A DNA stretch of 6,154 bases from an uncultured Arcobacter sp. (GTDB lineage Bacteria > Campylobacterota > Campylobacteria > Campylobacterales > Arcobacteraceae), in assembly GCA_913062735.1 (NCBI GenBank), contig CAJXWI010000168.1, positions 1-6,154 of the forward strand. The letters run 5' to 3'. The notes beneath the pieces are model-generated. The model was not told the origin of the DNA. It made no database searches and saw only the letters and a list, made by a program, of their open reading frames with translations. Position numbers and translations under genes: made by a program. This document shows, piece by piece, positions 1 to 6,154 of the stretch; position 1 is the first letter of the stretch; each line of letters begins with the position of its first letter.

Positions 1-73
1 GGGGCGAGAGGATTCGAACCTCCGGCCCCCTGGTCCCAAACCAGGTGCGCTAACCAGACTGCGCTACGCCCCG
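1..73 (-). tRNA. tRNA-Pro (anticodon UGG), 3' end cut by window edge
   Basis: Read on the minus strand, the sequence folds as a standard tRNA. The acceptor 5' strand is CGGGGCG, and the D arm has GCGC/GCGC stems. The anticodon stem is CCTGG/CCAGG around the loop TTTGGGA, with anticodon TGG at 36-38. The T arm is GGAGG-TTCGAAT-CCTCT, and the 3' acceptor strand reads CGCCCC up to the window edge. The closing G, the discriminator base and any CCA lie outside the window. The C1 start and UGG anticodon are typical of bacterial proline tRNA, which reads CCN codons. A dedicated promoter lies just upstream, so this gene need not depend on read-through from the peptidase genes. Confidence 0.96.
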
Positions 74-113
74 ACATCAAAAACAAAAACGCTTGTCTTG
101 TTTTGTGAGAGGG

Positions 114-142
114 ATTATATAAGAATTGTACTTACATGTCAA
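114..142 (-). promoter_or_regulatory. Consensus sigma-70 promoter of the tRNA-Pro gene
   Basis: On the minus strand a perfect -35 hexamer TTGACA (137-142) and a perfect -10 hexamer TATAAT (114-119) are separated by 17 bases, the optimal spacing. The expected start is near position 107, giving a leader of roughly 30-35 bases before the tRNA 5' end at 73, which RNase P would remove. The bases just after the -10 box are CCCTC, a C-rich discriminator of the kind linked in other bacteria to stringent (ppGpp) control of stable RNA genes; that regulatory reading is an inference. In such AT-rich DNA a full match to both boxes at ideal spacing and ideal position is unlikely to be chance. Confidence 0.88.
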
Positions 143-159
143 GATAATTGAAGACAAAT

Positions 160-182
160 TTCAAAATTCTTTTGCTTTTGAA
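160..182 (-). repeat. Short AT-rich inverted repeat between the M14 gene and the tRNA
   Basis: A 7-base perfect inverted repeat (TTCAAAA at 160-166, TTTTGAA at 176-182) with a 9-base loop lies about 40 bases after the M14 peptidase stop codon. It could form a weak hairpin in the transcript. The stem has only one G-C pair and no T run follows it on the minus strand (the T8 run at 190-197 comes before it), so it does not meet the normal form of an intrinsic terminator. It may be chance in AT-rich sequence. Confidence 0.3.
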
Positions 183-219
183 AAAATTCAAAAAAAAGAC
201 GGATTTTCTAAAAACAAAT

Positions 220-1119
220 TTACAAAGTATAACTTTTATTTTTAATTAAATATTCTAGTGCAGAGCAAATAGTAACAACTTGTGCTTTTATACATTCTTC
301 TTCACTTACGTTTTTACTATCTGGATAAACCTCTGTTGTTGTATTAAAAGCAGCATTAGTAAAACCCGTACATAAACCCAAAGCTTTTATTTCATAATTA
401 ATTACGCCCTCTTGTGAAATGCTTTCACCAATAATTCTATTGTTTTTATCACTGGGTGCAATTTTAGTTACTTTTTTCACTTCTTTAATTATGGCCTCTT
501 GAAAATCATGATTAGGAGCATTAACATCTCCTACTAAATAAAACCCATCAGGAATTTCCCAATCTTTTACTTCTATTCCATCACGTTTAGCTAAAGCAGG
601 CCTATAAATAGTATTATCACTGTTGGTTGTTTCATGCAAATCCACATGCAATAAAAATTCACGTTTTAAAGAATTTATATACTCATATAAGAAACGGGCT
701 TCTTCACTGCTGCTGTTTGGAACAAAATTTCTATTAGGATCTATTGCTTTTGCATTCCAACGATTAATGCTTTCATAAGCCCAAGGACTGATACAAGGTA
801 CGATGATAAAATTAAAATACTCTAAATAGTTCTTACTGTTGGCTAAAAGAAAATCTAATGCTCCTTTAATACCACTTGTTTCATAACCATGTACTCCACC
901 TGTAATTAATACACAAGCTTTCTTTTTATCAAAGTTTTTGGATTCAAGGGCATAAAATGCATAGTTCTTTTCTTCTACATCTAAAGAAGCATAAGTCTTA
1001 ATATTAAAAGAATCCGTACAACCATCTAATTTTGACACTACCTCATCATGATAAGAGCGTTGTATTTTTTGTTTTTTATACCACTCTTGTATCTCTTTAC
1101 TTTTCCATTTTTCTGCCAT
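220..1119 (-). CDS. M14-family zinc metallopeptidase (AstE/AspA-like carboxypeptidase fold)
   Basis: This 299-residue protein shows the M14 zinc-carboxypeptidase layout. The first zinc ligands are in GGVHGYE (His77, Glu80). DPNRNF (127-132) carries the Asn-Arg pair that binds the substrate carboxylate in this fold. HVDLHETT (158-165) gives the third ligand, most likely His162, and Glu263 in TTTEVYPD is in the place of the general base. All catalytic positions are present, so the enzyme is predicted active, removing a C-terminal residue or deacylating a small amide. The substrate cannot be read from sequence. There is no signal peptide or membrane segment, so it is probably cytoplasmic. The ATG at 1119 has an AAGGA ribosome binding site 6 bases upstream (1126-1130). 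That site overlaps the last codons of the DUF885-like gene, whose stop codon lies only 2 bases before this start, so the two are almost certainly co-translated. I do not assign astE, because the context is not an arginine catabolic operon. Confidence 0.88.
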   Translation of the reverse strand: MAEKWKSKEIQEWYKKQKIQRSYHDEVVSKLDGCTDSFNIKTYASLDVEEKNYAFYALESKNFDKKKACVLITGGVHGYETSGIKGALDFLLANSKNYLEYFNFIIVPCISPWAYESINRWNAKAIDPNRNFVPNSSSEEARFLYEYINSLKREFLLHVDLHETTNSDNTIYRPALAKRDGIEVKDWEIPDGFYLVGDVNAPNHDFQEAIIKEVKKVTKIAPSDKNNRIIGESISQEGVINYEIKALGLCTGFTNAAFNTTTEVYPDSKNVSEEECIKAQVVTICSALEYLIKNKSYTL

Positions 1120-1121
1120 TG

Positions 1122-2330
1122 TTATTCCTTTTTCATCATTGAAGCTGTTTTAGGATTTTTTAGTAAATCATAAAAAACAGCCCATTTTTCTTTGTTACTT
1201 CCATTTTTGCAGTGTTTGTTGATATAATCTTTGACTATATCTTCTCCCAAATTATAATTAATAATATATGAACGATGGGCTTTAATAAATGCCAAACGCT
1301 GTATGGATTTTTCTTTGTTGCTTAAATTGTATTTCATTAAAAGCTCTATTGCTTTTTCTTCACTAATAGTTTCATCAAGATATTGTTGCGCTATCATATT
1401 AACAGCATAAGAGAGTTTTTTAACTAGCTCCTGTACCTTATAATATAAAGCTGCTTTCTTTTTATCAATAAGAGCAAGAGGAAATAAAACATTCACTTCA
1501 AAATCTCTTTTACTCTCTTCATTAAAACATAAGTCTATTCCATAATTTGCACTTCCTTCTGCTAATAAAGACAAGGGAGAATAAAGAGTGTATACACTGT
1601 ATTCAATAAAGCCTTTTTCATTAAATAAATGTTTCTCCATTAAAGAATTAAAAACATGGTGACCAGGATATGCTTCATGGCAGGCTAAATCAAGAGCCCT
1701 AGAGATATACATAGGAAAATCCGTATTAAGCTCAATCACACTATAGTTATTGCCCTTATACCAATTATATGCACTCCATACTTGATCTTGCACATACCTT
1801 ATCTCAAAGTTTTCATTCTGCGCTAAGTTTATATGCTCTTTACAACGTAAACGACTCTCTCTCATTGCTGCTTTAAAAACAAGGCTCAATTTATCTTTAG
1901 GAATAATAAAATCTTGCATAAATTCATTCATAGCAGTATTTAAAGAAACAGGAGATGATAATAAAAGGGAAAGCTCATCTAAATAAGTATTTAGTATATC
2001 TTCATCTATACTAGGAGAAACAGCATCATATAAAGATTTTGATTCTTCATCAAAACGATGTGTTTTACCTTGAAGCATCTTAAGAAACGTACGTGCACTC
2101 AAAAGATGAAGATATAAAAACTCTTTACGCCGTACCTGCGCTTCATCAATTACAAAAGCATCTACTTTCTTAATTAAGCTATTAAAAGAAATTAATAAAT
2201 CCTCCAAAGAAATATGAGTATCACTTCTTAATTCTTCTGGTCCATAATACGCATCTATATAATATTCATGATGTTTCCCAAGGGATAAAACAAGAGAAAC
2301 ATATTCACGGGCAAGTGTATTAAATGTCAT
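1122..2330 (-). CDS. DUF885-like putative zinc metallopeptidase
   Basis: The protein has 402 residues from the chosen start. The diagnostic motif is HEAYPGHH (residues 218-225), the HExxPGHH signature of DUF885-type proteins, a variant of the HEXXH zinc site. Glu258 in AEGSANYG is in the place of a glutamate ligand, as in gluzincins. Other landmarks are YIDAYYGPEEL near the N terminus (24-34), WSAYNWY (185-191) and NTDFP (202-206). The rest looks mainly helical, and there is no signal peptide or membrane segment. The family is predicted to be peptidases, but its reaction is largely uncharacterised, so substrate and pathway are unknown. It is shorter than many DUF885 proteins (about 550-600 aa). 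The reading frame stays open upstream to a GTG at 2396, which would add 22 residues (424 aa). I prefer ATG 2330 because AAGAAGG lies 6 bases before it, the family-like sequence begins there, and the extra residues look like untranslated leader. The M14 gene follows after 2 bases. Confidence 0.8.
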   Translation of the reverse strand: MTFNTLAREYVSLVLSLGKHHEYYIDAYYGPEELRSDTHISLEDLLISFNSLIKKVDAFVIDEAQVRRKEFLYLHLLSARTFLKMLQGKTHRFDEESKSLYDAVSPSIDEDILNTYLDELSLLLSSPVSLNTAMNEFMQDFIIPKDKLSLVFKAAMRESRLRCKEHINLAQNENFEIRYVQDQVWSAYNWYKGNNYSVIELNTDFPMYISRALDLACHEAYPGHHVFNSLMEKHLFNEKGFIEYSVYTLYSPLSLLAEGSANYGIDLCFNEESKRDFEVNVLFPLALIDKKKAALYYKVQELVKKLSYAVNMIAQQYLDETISEEKAIELLMKYNLSNKEKSIQRLAFIKAHRSYIINYNLGEDIVKDYINKHCKNGSNKEKWAVFYDLLKNPKTASMMKKE

Positions 2331-2336
2331 AAAAAA

Positions 2337-2343
2337 CCTTCTT
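2337..2343 (-). promoter_or_regulatory. Strong ribosome binding site that fixes the start of the DUF885-like gene
   Basis: On the minus strand AAGAAGG is followed by six T residues and then ATG (2328-2330). This near-ideal Shine-Dalgarno sequence and spacing supports ATG 2330 over the longer GTG 2396 start of the same frame, which has no purine-rich site in front of it. Confidence 0.75.
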
Positions 2344-2358
2344 AAAATTTTCTGCATA

Positions 2359-2364
2359 ATTCTA
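2359..2364 (-). promoter_or_regulatory. Possible -10 element for the peptidase gene pair
   Basis: TAGAAT on the minus strand, one base off the TATAAT consensus, lies 28 bases before the preferred start of the DUF885-like gene, in the 69-base gap after the HlyD-type gene. This position would give a short leader containing the AAGAAGG ribosome binding site. No good -35 box is seen about 17 bases upstream, and in AT-rich DNA such hexamers are common, so this is only a candidate. If real, it would let the peptidases be expressed separately from the secretion genes. Confidence 0.22.
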
Positions 2365-2399
2365 GTCCAAGTAGGCTTAATACATTTAATATTCACTAT

Positions 2400-3722
2400 T
2401 TATTTTTCACGTAGTGCTTCATCTTTATATCTAACCATGGGAGATAAAATATATTCAATTAATCTTCTTTTCCCAATCTTTATATCAACAGCAGCAGTCA
2501 TTCCGGGAATTAACTTAACCATTCTGTTATCAATTAACATTTCATCTTTTTCAAGTTCTACAATTATAGGATAAATCTCTCCTAGTGTTTCATCTAAAAT
2601 AGATGCCTTTTCAATATTAGTTATTACTCCTTCAATATAACCATACTTAGTAAATTTAAAACTATCAAACTTTACTTTAACTTTTTGGCCGATATAAATA
2701 AATCCGATATCCCTGTTTAAAACTTTTGCTTCTACTTCTAAAGGTGAATCACTGGGGATTATTTCCATAATAACTTCTCCTGATTGAATAACTTTTCCAA
2801 TAGTAGGATTTCTTAGATTATAAATTGTTCCACTAATGGGCGAAATAACTGATTTAAGTTTTAACGCATACTCACTTTTTTTCACCTCGGGATTAAGTGT
2901 ATTTAATTCATTAGAAACTTCCGTTAATTTTTGAATTGAATCTTTTAGAGAATTGTTCCTAAATTGTTCCTGTTCTTTTCTTGTAATTTTATATTGTGCA
3001 TTTAATTTATCTTTCTCAGATTCCTTTATTTTAATATCTTCAATTTGCTCAATATATTCTTTTTCGATATCTTTTAATGTAAGTTCTGCTTCTAAACCAT
3101 TGTTTACCAATAATGTTATATTGTGTAAGTTTTCTTTTGTAAAAACTATTAACTTAGACTTTTTTTCAATATCAGTATTAAGCATCTCTTTTTCATACTT
3201 TATTTTTTCAACTTTTGTTTTTAGTGAAAAATCTTCACTTTTATAAGAAGAAATATGACTTGATAGTTTTAAATTCAAGCGTTTTAATACATCAAGGGAT
3301 AATTCATTATTTTTCACACTAGAAATTACTTTTTTTGTATTAATGAACGCAATATAGTTTTTTAAAAAAAGTTTCTCTGCAAGTAAATTTTCATATTTTG
3401 CTTTTATACTTGTATTATCAAAGCTCTCAATATTTGATTTAAACTTAATTAAAACATCTCCTTTTTTAATTCTCTCACCATTTTTTACATGTATTTCATC
3501 TATCGTACTTAAATCTGTAGCTTGAATTAAAACCATTCTTGAATTAGGAATTGTTTTACCCAAAGAAGGAGTAATTACATCTACTTGGCTTATGCAAAGC
3601 CATACAAAGATTACCACAACTAAGGCCCCAATTAAACTTGGAATTATCCATAATGTATTTGATGGACGTTCATTTACTATAGAGTCTATTCCCCTTCTAT
3701 ATTCATTGTGTTCTGTTTTCAT
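2400..3722 (-). CDS. Type I secretion membrane fusion protein, HlyD family
   Basis: This 440-residue periplasmic adaptor would link the inner-membrane ABC transporter to the TolC-type outer-membrane channel. A short cytoplasmic N terminus is followed by one membrane segment (about 23-44). A first half lipoyl-like motif lies at about 65-96 (EIHVKNGERIKKGDVLIKF), then a long Lys/Glu-rich coiled-coil region (about 97-290) whose hairpin turn is probably near residues 205-215. The second half lipoyl motif is at about 291-323 (SPISGTIYNL, then GEVIMEIIP), followed by a beta-barrel region. The C terminus LIPGMTAAVDIKIGKR...YILSPM (404-429) is the classic HlyD-family signature. Length is close to that of E. 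coli HlyD (478 aa). The start overlaps the ABC gene stop as ATGA (3719-3722), which implies translational coupling; a weak GTGAG lies 5 bases before it. No frameshift or missing domain is seen. Confidence 0.94.
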   Translation of the reverse strand: MKTEHNEYRRGIDSIVNERPSNTLWIIPSLIGALVVVIFVWLCISQVDVITPSLGKTIPNSRMVLIQATDLSTIDEIHVKNGERIKKGDVLIKFKSNIESFDNTSIKAKYENLLAEKLFLKNYIAFINTKKVISSVKNNELSLDVLKRLNLKLSSHISSYKSEDFSLKTKVEKIKYEKEMLNTDIEKKSKLIVFTKENLHNITLLVNNGLEAELTLKDIEKEYIEQIEDIKIKESEKDKLNAQYKITRKEQEQFRNNSLKDSIQKLTEVSNELNTLNPEVKKSEYALKLKSVISPISGTIYNLRNPTIGKVIQSGEVIMEIIPSDSPLEVEAKVLNRDIGFIYIGQKVKVKFDSFKFTKYGYIEGVITNIEKASILDETLGEIYPIIVELEKDEMLIDNRMVKLIPGMTAAVDIKIGKRRLIEYILSPMVRYKDEALREK

Positions 3723-5878
3723 TTTATCTCACTTAAAATATTTTGTGCTTTGCATAAATTAGTAAAGTAACCATTGCTAATTTTTAATAATTCATCTTTG
3801 CTACCTGCTTCTACTATTTTCCCATTGTATAAGGACATCACTTTATTCACAATCTTTAAGACAGAAACCTTATGTGAAATAATTAATACCGTTCTATTCG
3901 CACAAATTCTTTTTAAATTTTTTTGAATAATCATTTCTGTTTCAAAATCAATTGCTGACGTAGCTTCATCAAATATTAATATTTTAGGATCATTAATCAA
4001 AGCCCTTGCAATTGCAATTCTTTGTCGCTCACCTGTAGAAAGTAAACTACCCTTTTCTCCAACTACCGTATCGTACGCCTTTGATAAACGTTTAATAAAC
4101 ATATCTGCGCCACTTAATTCACAAACACGCTCAACGTCTTCCATGCTAGCATTGGGATTGGCCAAAGTAATATTATCTTTTATACTTTTATTAAGAAGTA
4201 TATTGTCTTGCATAACAATACCTATTTGTCTTCTTAGCCAATTAGGATCTATTGTTGACATATCAATATCATCAATAATAACTTTACCTATAGTAGGAGT
4301 ATATAAACGTTGAAGAAGTCTAGTCAAGGTTGTTTTTCCTGAGCCCGAACGTCCTACTACTCCAATAATATCTCCTGGGTTAATTCTAAATGTCATATTG
4401 TCAATTACTAAGGGTAAATCATCTTTATATTTAAAAGACACATTTTCAAATACAATCTTTCCTTTCATTTTAGGTAAATTAGTATTACTTGCATTGATAG
4501 ATATCTCTTGGTTCATATTAAAAATTTCTTTTACTCTTTTGCTAGAAATCTTTACTTGATATATTTGTTGTATCATTTGAGCAATTCGTTGAGCTGGCGC
4601 CATGATTCTTCCAACTAACATGTTAAATGCAATTAATTGCCCGGCTGTCATTTCTCCATCTAATACACTTAATGCCCCAACCCACAAACAAAGTGCAACA
4701 GTTAACTTATTAATAAAAGAAGAGATTTGAGAAATATTCCCCGAGATATCATCTGTTTTTGTATTATGCTTTGTTTGTTTTGCTAAATTGTCTTCATAGT
4801 CCCTTCTAACAGTAGGCTCTATTGACATAGATTTAATTGTTTCAATTGAACTTACACAGTCATATAAATAGGACTGAGAATCACTTGATAATTGTACTTT
4901 CTTTTTTAATCTTTCTTTTAAAATAGGACTAGCCACTCCATATAAAACAAATATTAAAACAATTGCAACTAAAACAAACATTGCCAATAAGGGAGAAAAT
5001 AGAAACATCACAATCAAAAATATAATTCCAAATGGAAAATCAATAATGGCCGTTAAAAAACTTGAACTTACAAAGTTACGAATAAATTCCACTTCTTTAA
5101 ATCTAGCAACAACATCTCCTGTTTGTCTTGAAGTAAAAAAACTCAAAGGTAAGGATGTTAGATGTTTGAAAAATTTGGATACCATTATTACGTCTGTTAC
5201 TGCTGTCATGTGACTTAATAAATGTTTTCTACTATAAGCAATAATAAAATCAAAGACTGAAATGATAAATAAACCAATAATAAGTACTTCCAAAGTAGAA
5301 GTTCCACTTGAACTAAAAACCTTATCAATAATTATCATCGTAAACAATGGCGTAATAAGTGCAAAAACTTGAAGAATAAACGCTGCAAATAATATATGGT
5401 TAATTAATTTATCTTGTTTAAAAAAAGAACGTATAAACCAAGCCAAACCAAAGTTTTTAATCGTTGAGCTTTCTTCATCATCTGCTTTTATTATTAAAAT
5501 AAGACTACCCCCATAAATCTTCTCAAAATTCTCTGCTTTTAACTTTATTTTTTGTGATGTTTCAAAATCATAAATTGTGTATTCATCTTCTTCAATTGAA
5601 AAAATTAAGGTATATTTATTATCTTTAAGTTTTACAATTGAAGGAAAAGGCTGTTTGTGAAGTTTATTTTGCTTAAGTGTAATACTCTTAGTTTTTAATG
5701 AATATTGATCTTTTGCAAGATATAAAATATCGTCTTCTTTAATATTTTCCTTTGAACCAATTTTGTGGATTACTTCTTCATAAGTAATATTCATATTCAT
5801 CATTCTTGTCATAAGCAAGAAAGAGTGGACCAAAGAGCTTTCTATTGTTACCTTGTTTTCATTCATATATATACCCAT
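3719..5878 (-). CDS. Type I secretion ABC transporter (HlyB/LapB-type ATPase-permease with inactive C39-like domain)
   Basis: This 719-residue fused permease-ATPase would drive one-step protein export. Residues 1-135 match the position and fold pattern of a C39 peptidase domain, ending in EYTIYDF...NFEKIYGGSLILI. They contain no cysteine (the first is Cys341), so it is a C39-like docking domain rather than a leader peptidase. The membrane region has hydrophobic segments near 159-185, 196-215, 273-293, 296-316 and 384-405, plus weaker ones. The ATPase domain has Walker A GRSGSGKTT (509-517), Q-loop Gln557, an unusual signature LSTGE (613-617, normally LSGGQ), Walker B ILIFDE (633-638), D-loop SAID, and switch His669. 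Length is near that of HlyB (707 aa). A Cys-less domain points to substrates with C-terminal signals (RTX toxin or adhesin) rather than double-glycine peptides. The ATG at 5878 overlaps the TolC-like gene by 20 bases. ATG 5866 (removing 4 residues, 8-base overlap, ATGAATGA) is equally plausible; neither has a strong ribosome binding site, so reinitiation is likely. Confidence 0.94.
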   Translation of the reverse strand: MGIYMNENKVTIESSLVHSFLLMTRMMNMNITYEEVIHKIGSKENIKEDDILYLAKDQYSLKTKSITLKQNKLHKQPFPSIVKLKDNKYTLIFSIEEDEYTIYDFETSQKIKLKAENFEKIYGGSLILIIKADDEESSTIKNFGLAWFIRSFFKQDKLINHILFAAFILQVFALITPLFTMIIIDKVFSSSGTSTLEVLIIGLFIISVFDFIIAYSRKHLLSHMTAVTDVIMVSKFFKHLTSLPLSFFTSRQTGDVVARFKEVEFIRNFVSSSFLTAIIDFPFGIIFLIVMFLFSPLLAMFVLVAIVLIFVLYGVASPILKERLKKKVQLSSDSQSYLYDCVSSIETIKSMSIEPTVRRDYEDNLAKQTKHNTKTDDISGNISQISSFINKLTVALCLWVGALSVLDGEMTAGQLIAFNMLVGRIMAPAQRIAQMIQQIYQVKISSKRVKEIFNMNQEISINASNTNLPKMKGKIVFENVSFKYKDDLPLVIDNMTFRINPGDIIGVVGRSGSGKTTLTRLLQRLYTPTIGKVIIDDIDMSTIDPNWLRRQIGIVMQDNILLNKSIKDNITLANPNASMEDVERVCELSGADMFIKRLSKAYDTVVGEKGSLLSTGERQRIAIARALINDPKILIFDEATSAIDFETEMIIQKNLKRICANRTVLIISHKVSVLKIVNKVMSLYNGKIVEAGSKDELLKISNGYFTNLCKAQNILSEIK

Positions 5879-6154
5879 TCATTTTTTGTATAAATTTTAA
5901 ATCCAACTCATTTAATTCTTTTTTTAAAGAAGCCAGTTCTAATACAAATAAATATTTGTATTCTAAATATTTATTTCGTTTTTCAAAATATTTATTCTCT
6001 TCATCTAATAAGTCAATTAATGTTTTTCTTCCCAATTTAAAACTTTCTCTCATGGAAAGTAAGGAGAATTCTTTTGAGCTTATTATCTCAGGGTAATTCT
6101 CAATTATTTCACTATATGTTTGTATTTTTTCATACTTGTTTTTAATACTTTGTT
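5859..6154 (-). CDS. TolC-family outer membrane efflux/secretion channel protein, C-terminal fragment
   Basis: The frame is open without a stop from the window edge to the TGA at 5859-5861, giving the last 97 residues of a longer protein. An internal Met at 6053 is not the start, because coding sequence of the same character continues through it. The motif FKLGRKTLIDLLDEEN (5994-6041) corresponds to the conserved 'Y/F-xxG-xxxxxDLLDAEN' turn near the end of TolC-type proteins. A long helix rich in Lys, Glu and Tyr follows, typical of the final periplasmic helix. The protein would trimerise into the outer-membrane channel of the secretion system formed with the two genes downstream. The gene order TolC, ABC, HlyD with overlapping ends supports a dedicated channel rather than a shared housekeeping TolC. 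The N-terminal part, including the signal peptide, lies outside the window. Confidence 0.87.
   Translation of the reverse strand, partial: QSIKNKYEKIQTYSEIIENYPEIISSKEFSLLSMRESFKLGRKTLIDLLDEENKYFEKRNKYLEYKYLFVLELASLKKELNELDLKFIQKMNGYIYE

Noticed and set aside
1..73. tRNA-Pro as an attachment site for an integrated island covering this window
   Set aside because: Integrases usually use the tRNA 3' half, which faces position 1, so an inserted element would lie outside the window on that side. No integrase gene or repeat of the tRNA 3' end is seen in 74-6154.
74..107. Short imperfect repeats of CTTGT/TTTGT and CAAAAC/GTTTTTG in the tRNA leader
   Set aside because: They are too short and imperfect to call an operator or hairpin. 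The segment is the leader expected to be removed by RNase P.
2953..3246. Plus-strand open frame of 97 codons rich in Ser, Phe and Ile
   Set aside because: It lies opposite the coiled-coil part of the HlyD-type gene. Its composition is what Lys/Glu-rich antisense coding gives, and it has no motif or ribosome binding site. It is a shadow frame.
5859..6053. Stand-alone 64-residue small protein starting at the Met at 6053
   Set aside because: The same frame continues upstream without a stop to the window edge, and the FKLGRKTLIDLLDEEN motif places it as the end of a TolC-family protein, so the Met is internal.
5845..6096. Plus-strand open frame of 83 codons
   Set aside because: It is antisense to the TolC-like C terminus and the ABC gene start, rich in Ser, Phe, Asn and Lys with no family resemblance. 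It is a shadow frame.
1..6154. CRISPR array, insertion sequence, tandem repeat array or riboswitch
   Set aside because: Reading through both strands shows no regularly spaced direct repeats, no transposase-like frame, and no non-coding stretch longer than 146 bases that could hold a structured regulator.

Overview
The window is AT-rich bacterial DNA in which every recognised gene lies on the minus strand, so the reading order runs from high to low coordinates. The gene content (a three-part type I secretion system, two cytoplasmic-looking zinc peptidases and a tRNA-Pro), the AT-rich codon use and the lysine/asparagine/isoleucine-rich proteins fit a low-GC Gram-negative bacterium. My best guess is Campylobacterota, for example the Arcobacter group. 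This placement is an inference from style and gene content; no marker gene here proves it.

Upstream block (about 2400-6154): the C-terminal part of a TolC-family outer membrane channel protein, cut by the window edge; a 719-residue HlyB/LapB-type ABC transporter with a Cys-less C39-like N-terminal domain, a membrane domain and an ATPase domain; and a 440-residue HlyD-type membrane fusion protein. The three genes overlap (8 or 20 bases, then an ATGA overlap), so they look like one translationally coupled operon encoding a complete type I secretion machine. No secreted substrate (RTX or repeat adhesin) is present in the window; it is expected beyond position 6154 or elsewhere in the genome.

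Downstream block (220-2330): two predicted zinc-dependent hydrolases on the same strand. The first is a DUF885-like protein with a HEAYPGHH motif, for which I prefer a start at 2330 (402 aa) because of a strong Shine-Dalgarno sequence. The second is an M14-family (succinylglutamate desuccinylase/carboxypeptidase fold) peptidase. They are separated by 2 bases, and the ribosome binding site of the second overlaps the end of the first, so they are almost certainly co-expressed. A 69-base gap separates them from the secretion genes. It contains no visible terminator, so read-through is possible, and a weak internal promoter is also possible. Neither peptidase has an evident signal peptide, so a link to secretion is not established.

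End of the window (1-219): a tRNA-Pro(UGG) gene, missing only its last bases, preceded by a textbook sigma-70 promoter (TTGACA, 17-base spacer, TATAAT) with a C-rich discriminator, as expected for stable RNA. The 146 bases between the M14 gene and the tRNA hold this promoter and a weak AT-only inverted repeat, but no convincing intrinsic terminator. Overall the region looks like ordinary accessory/housekeeping content. The points most worth a second look are the unusual ABC signature motif (LSTGE), the inactivated peptidase-like domain, and the peptidase pair of unknown substrate.
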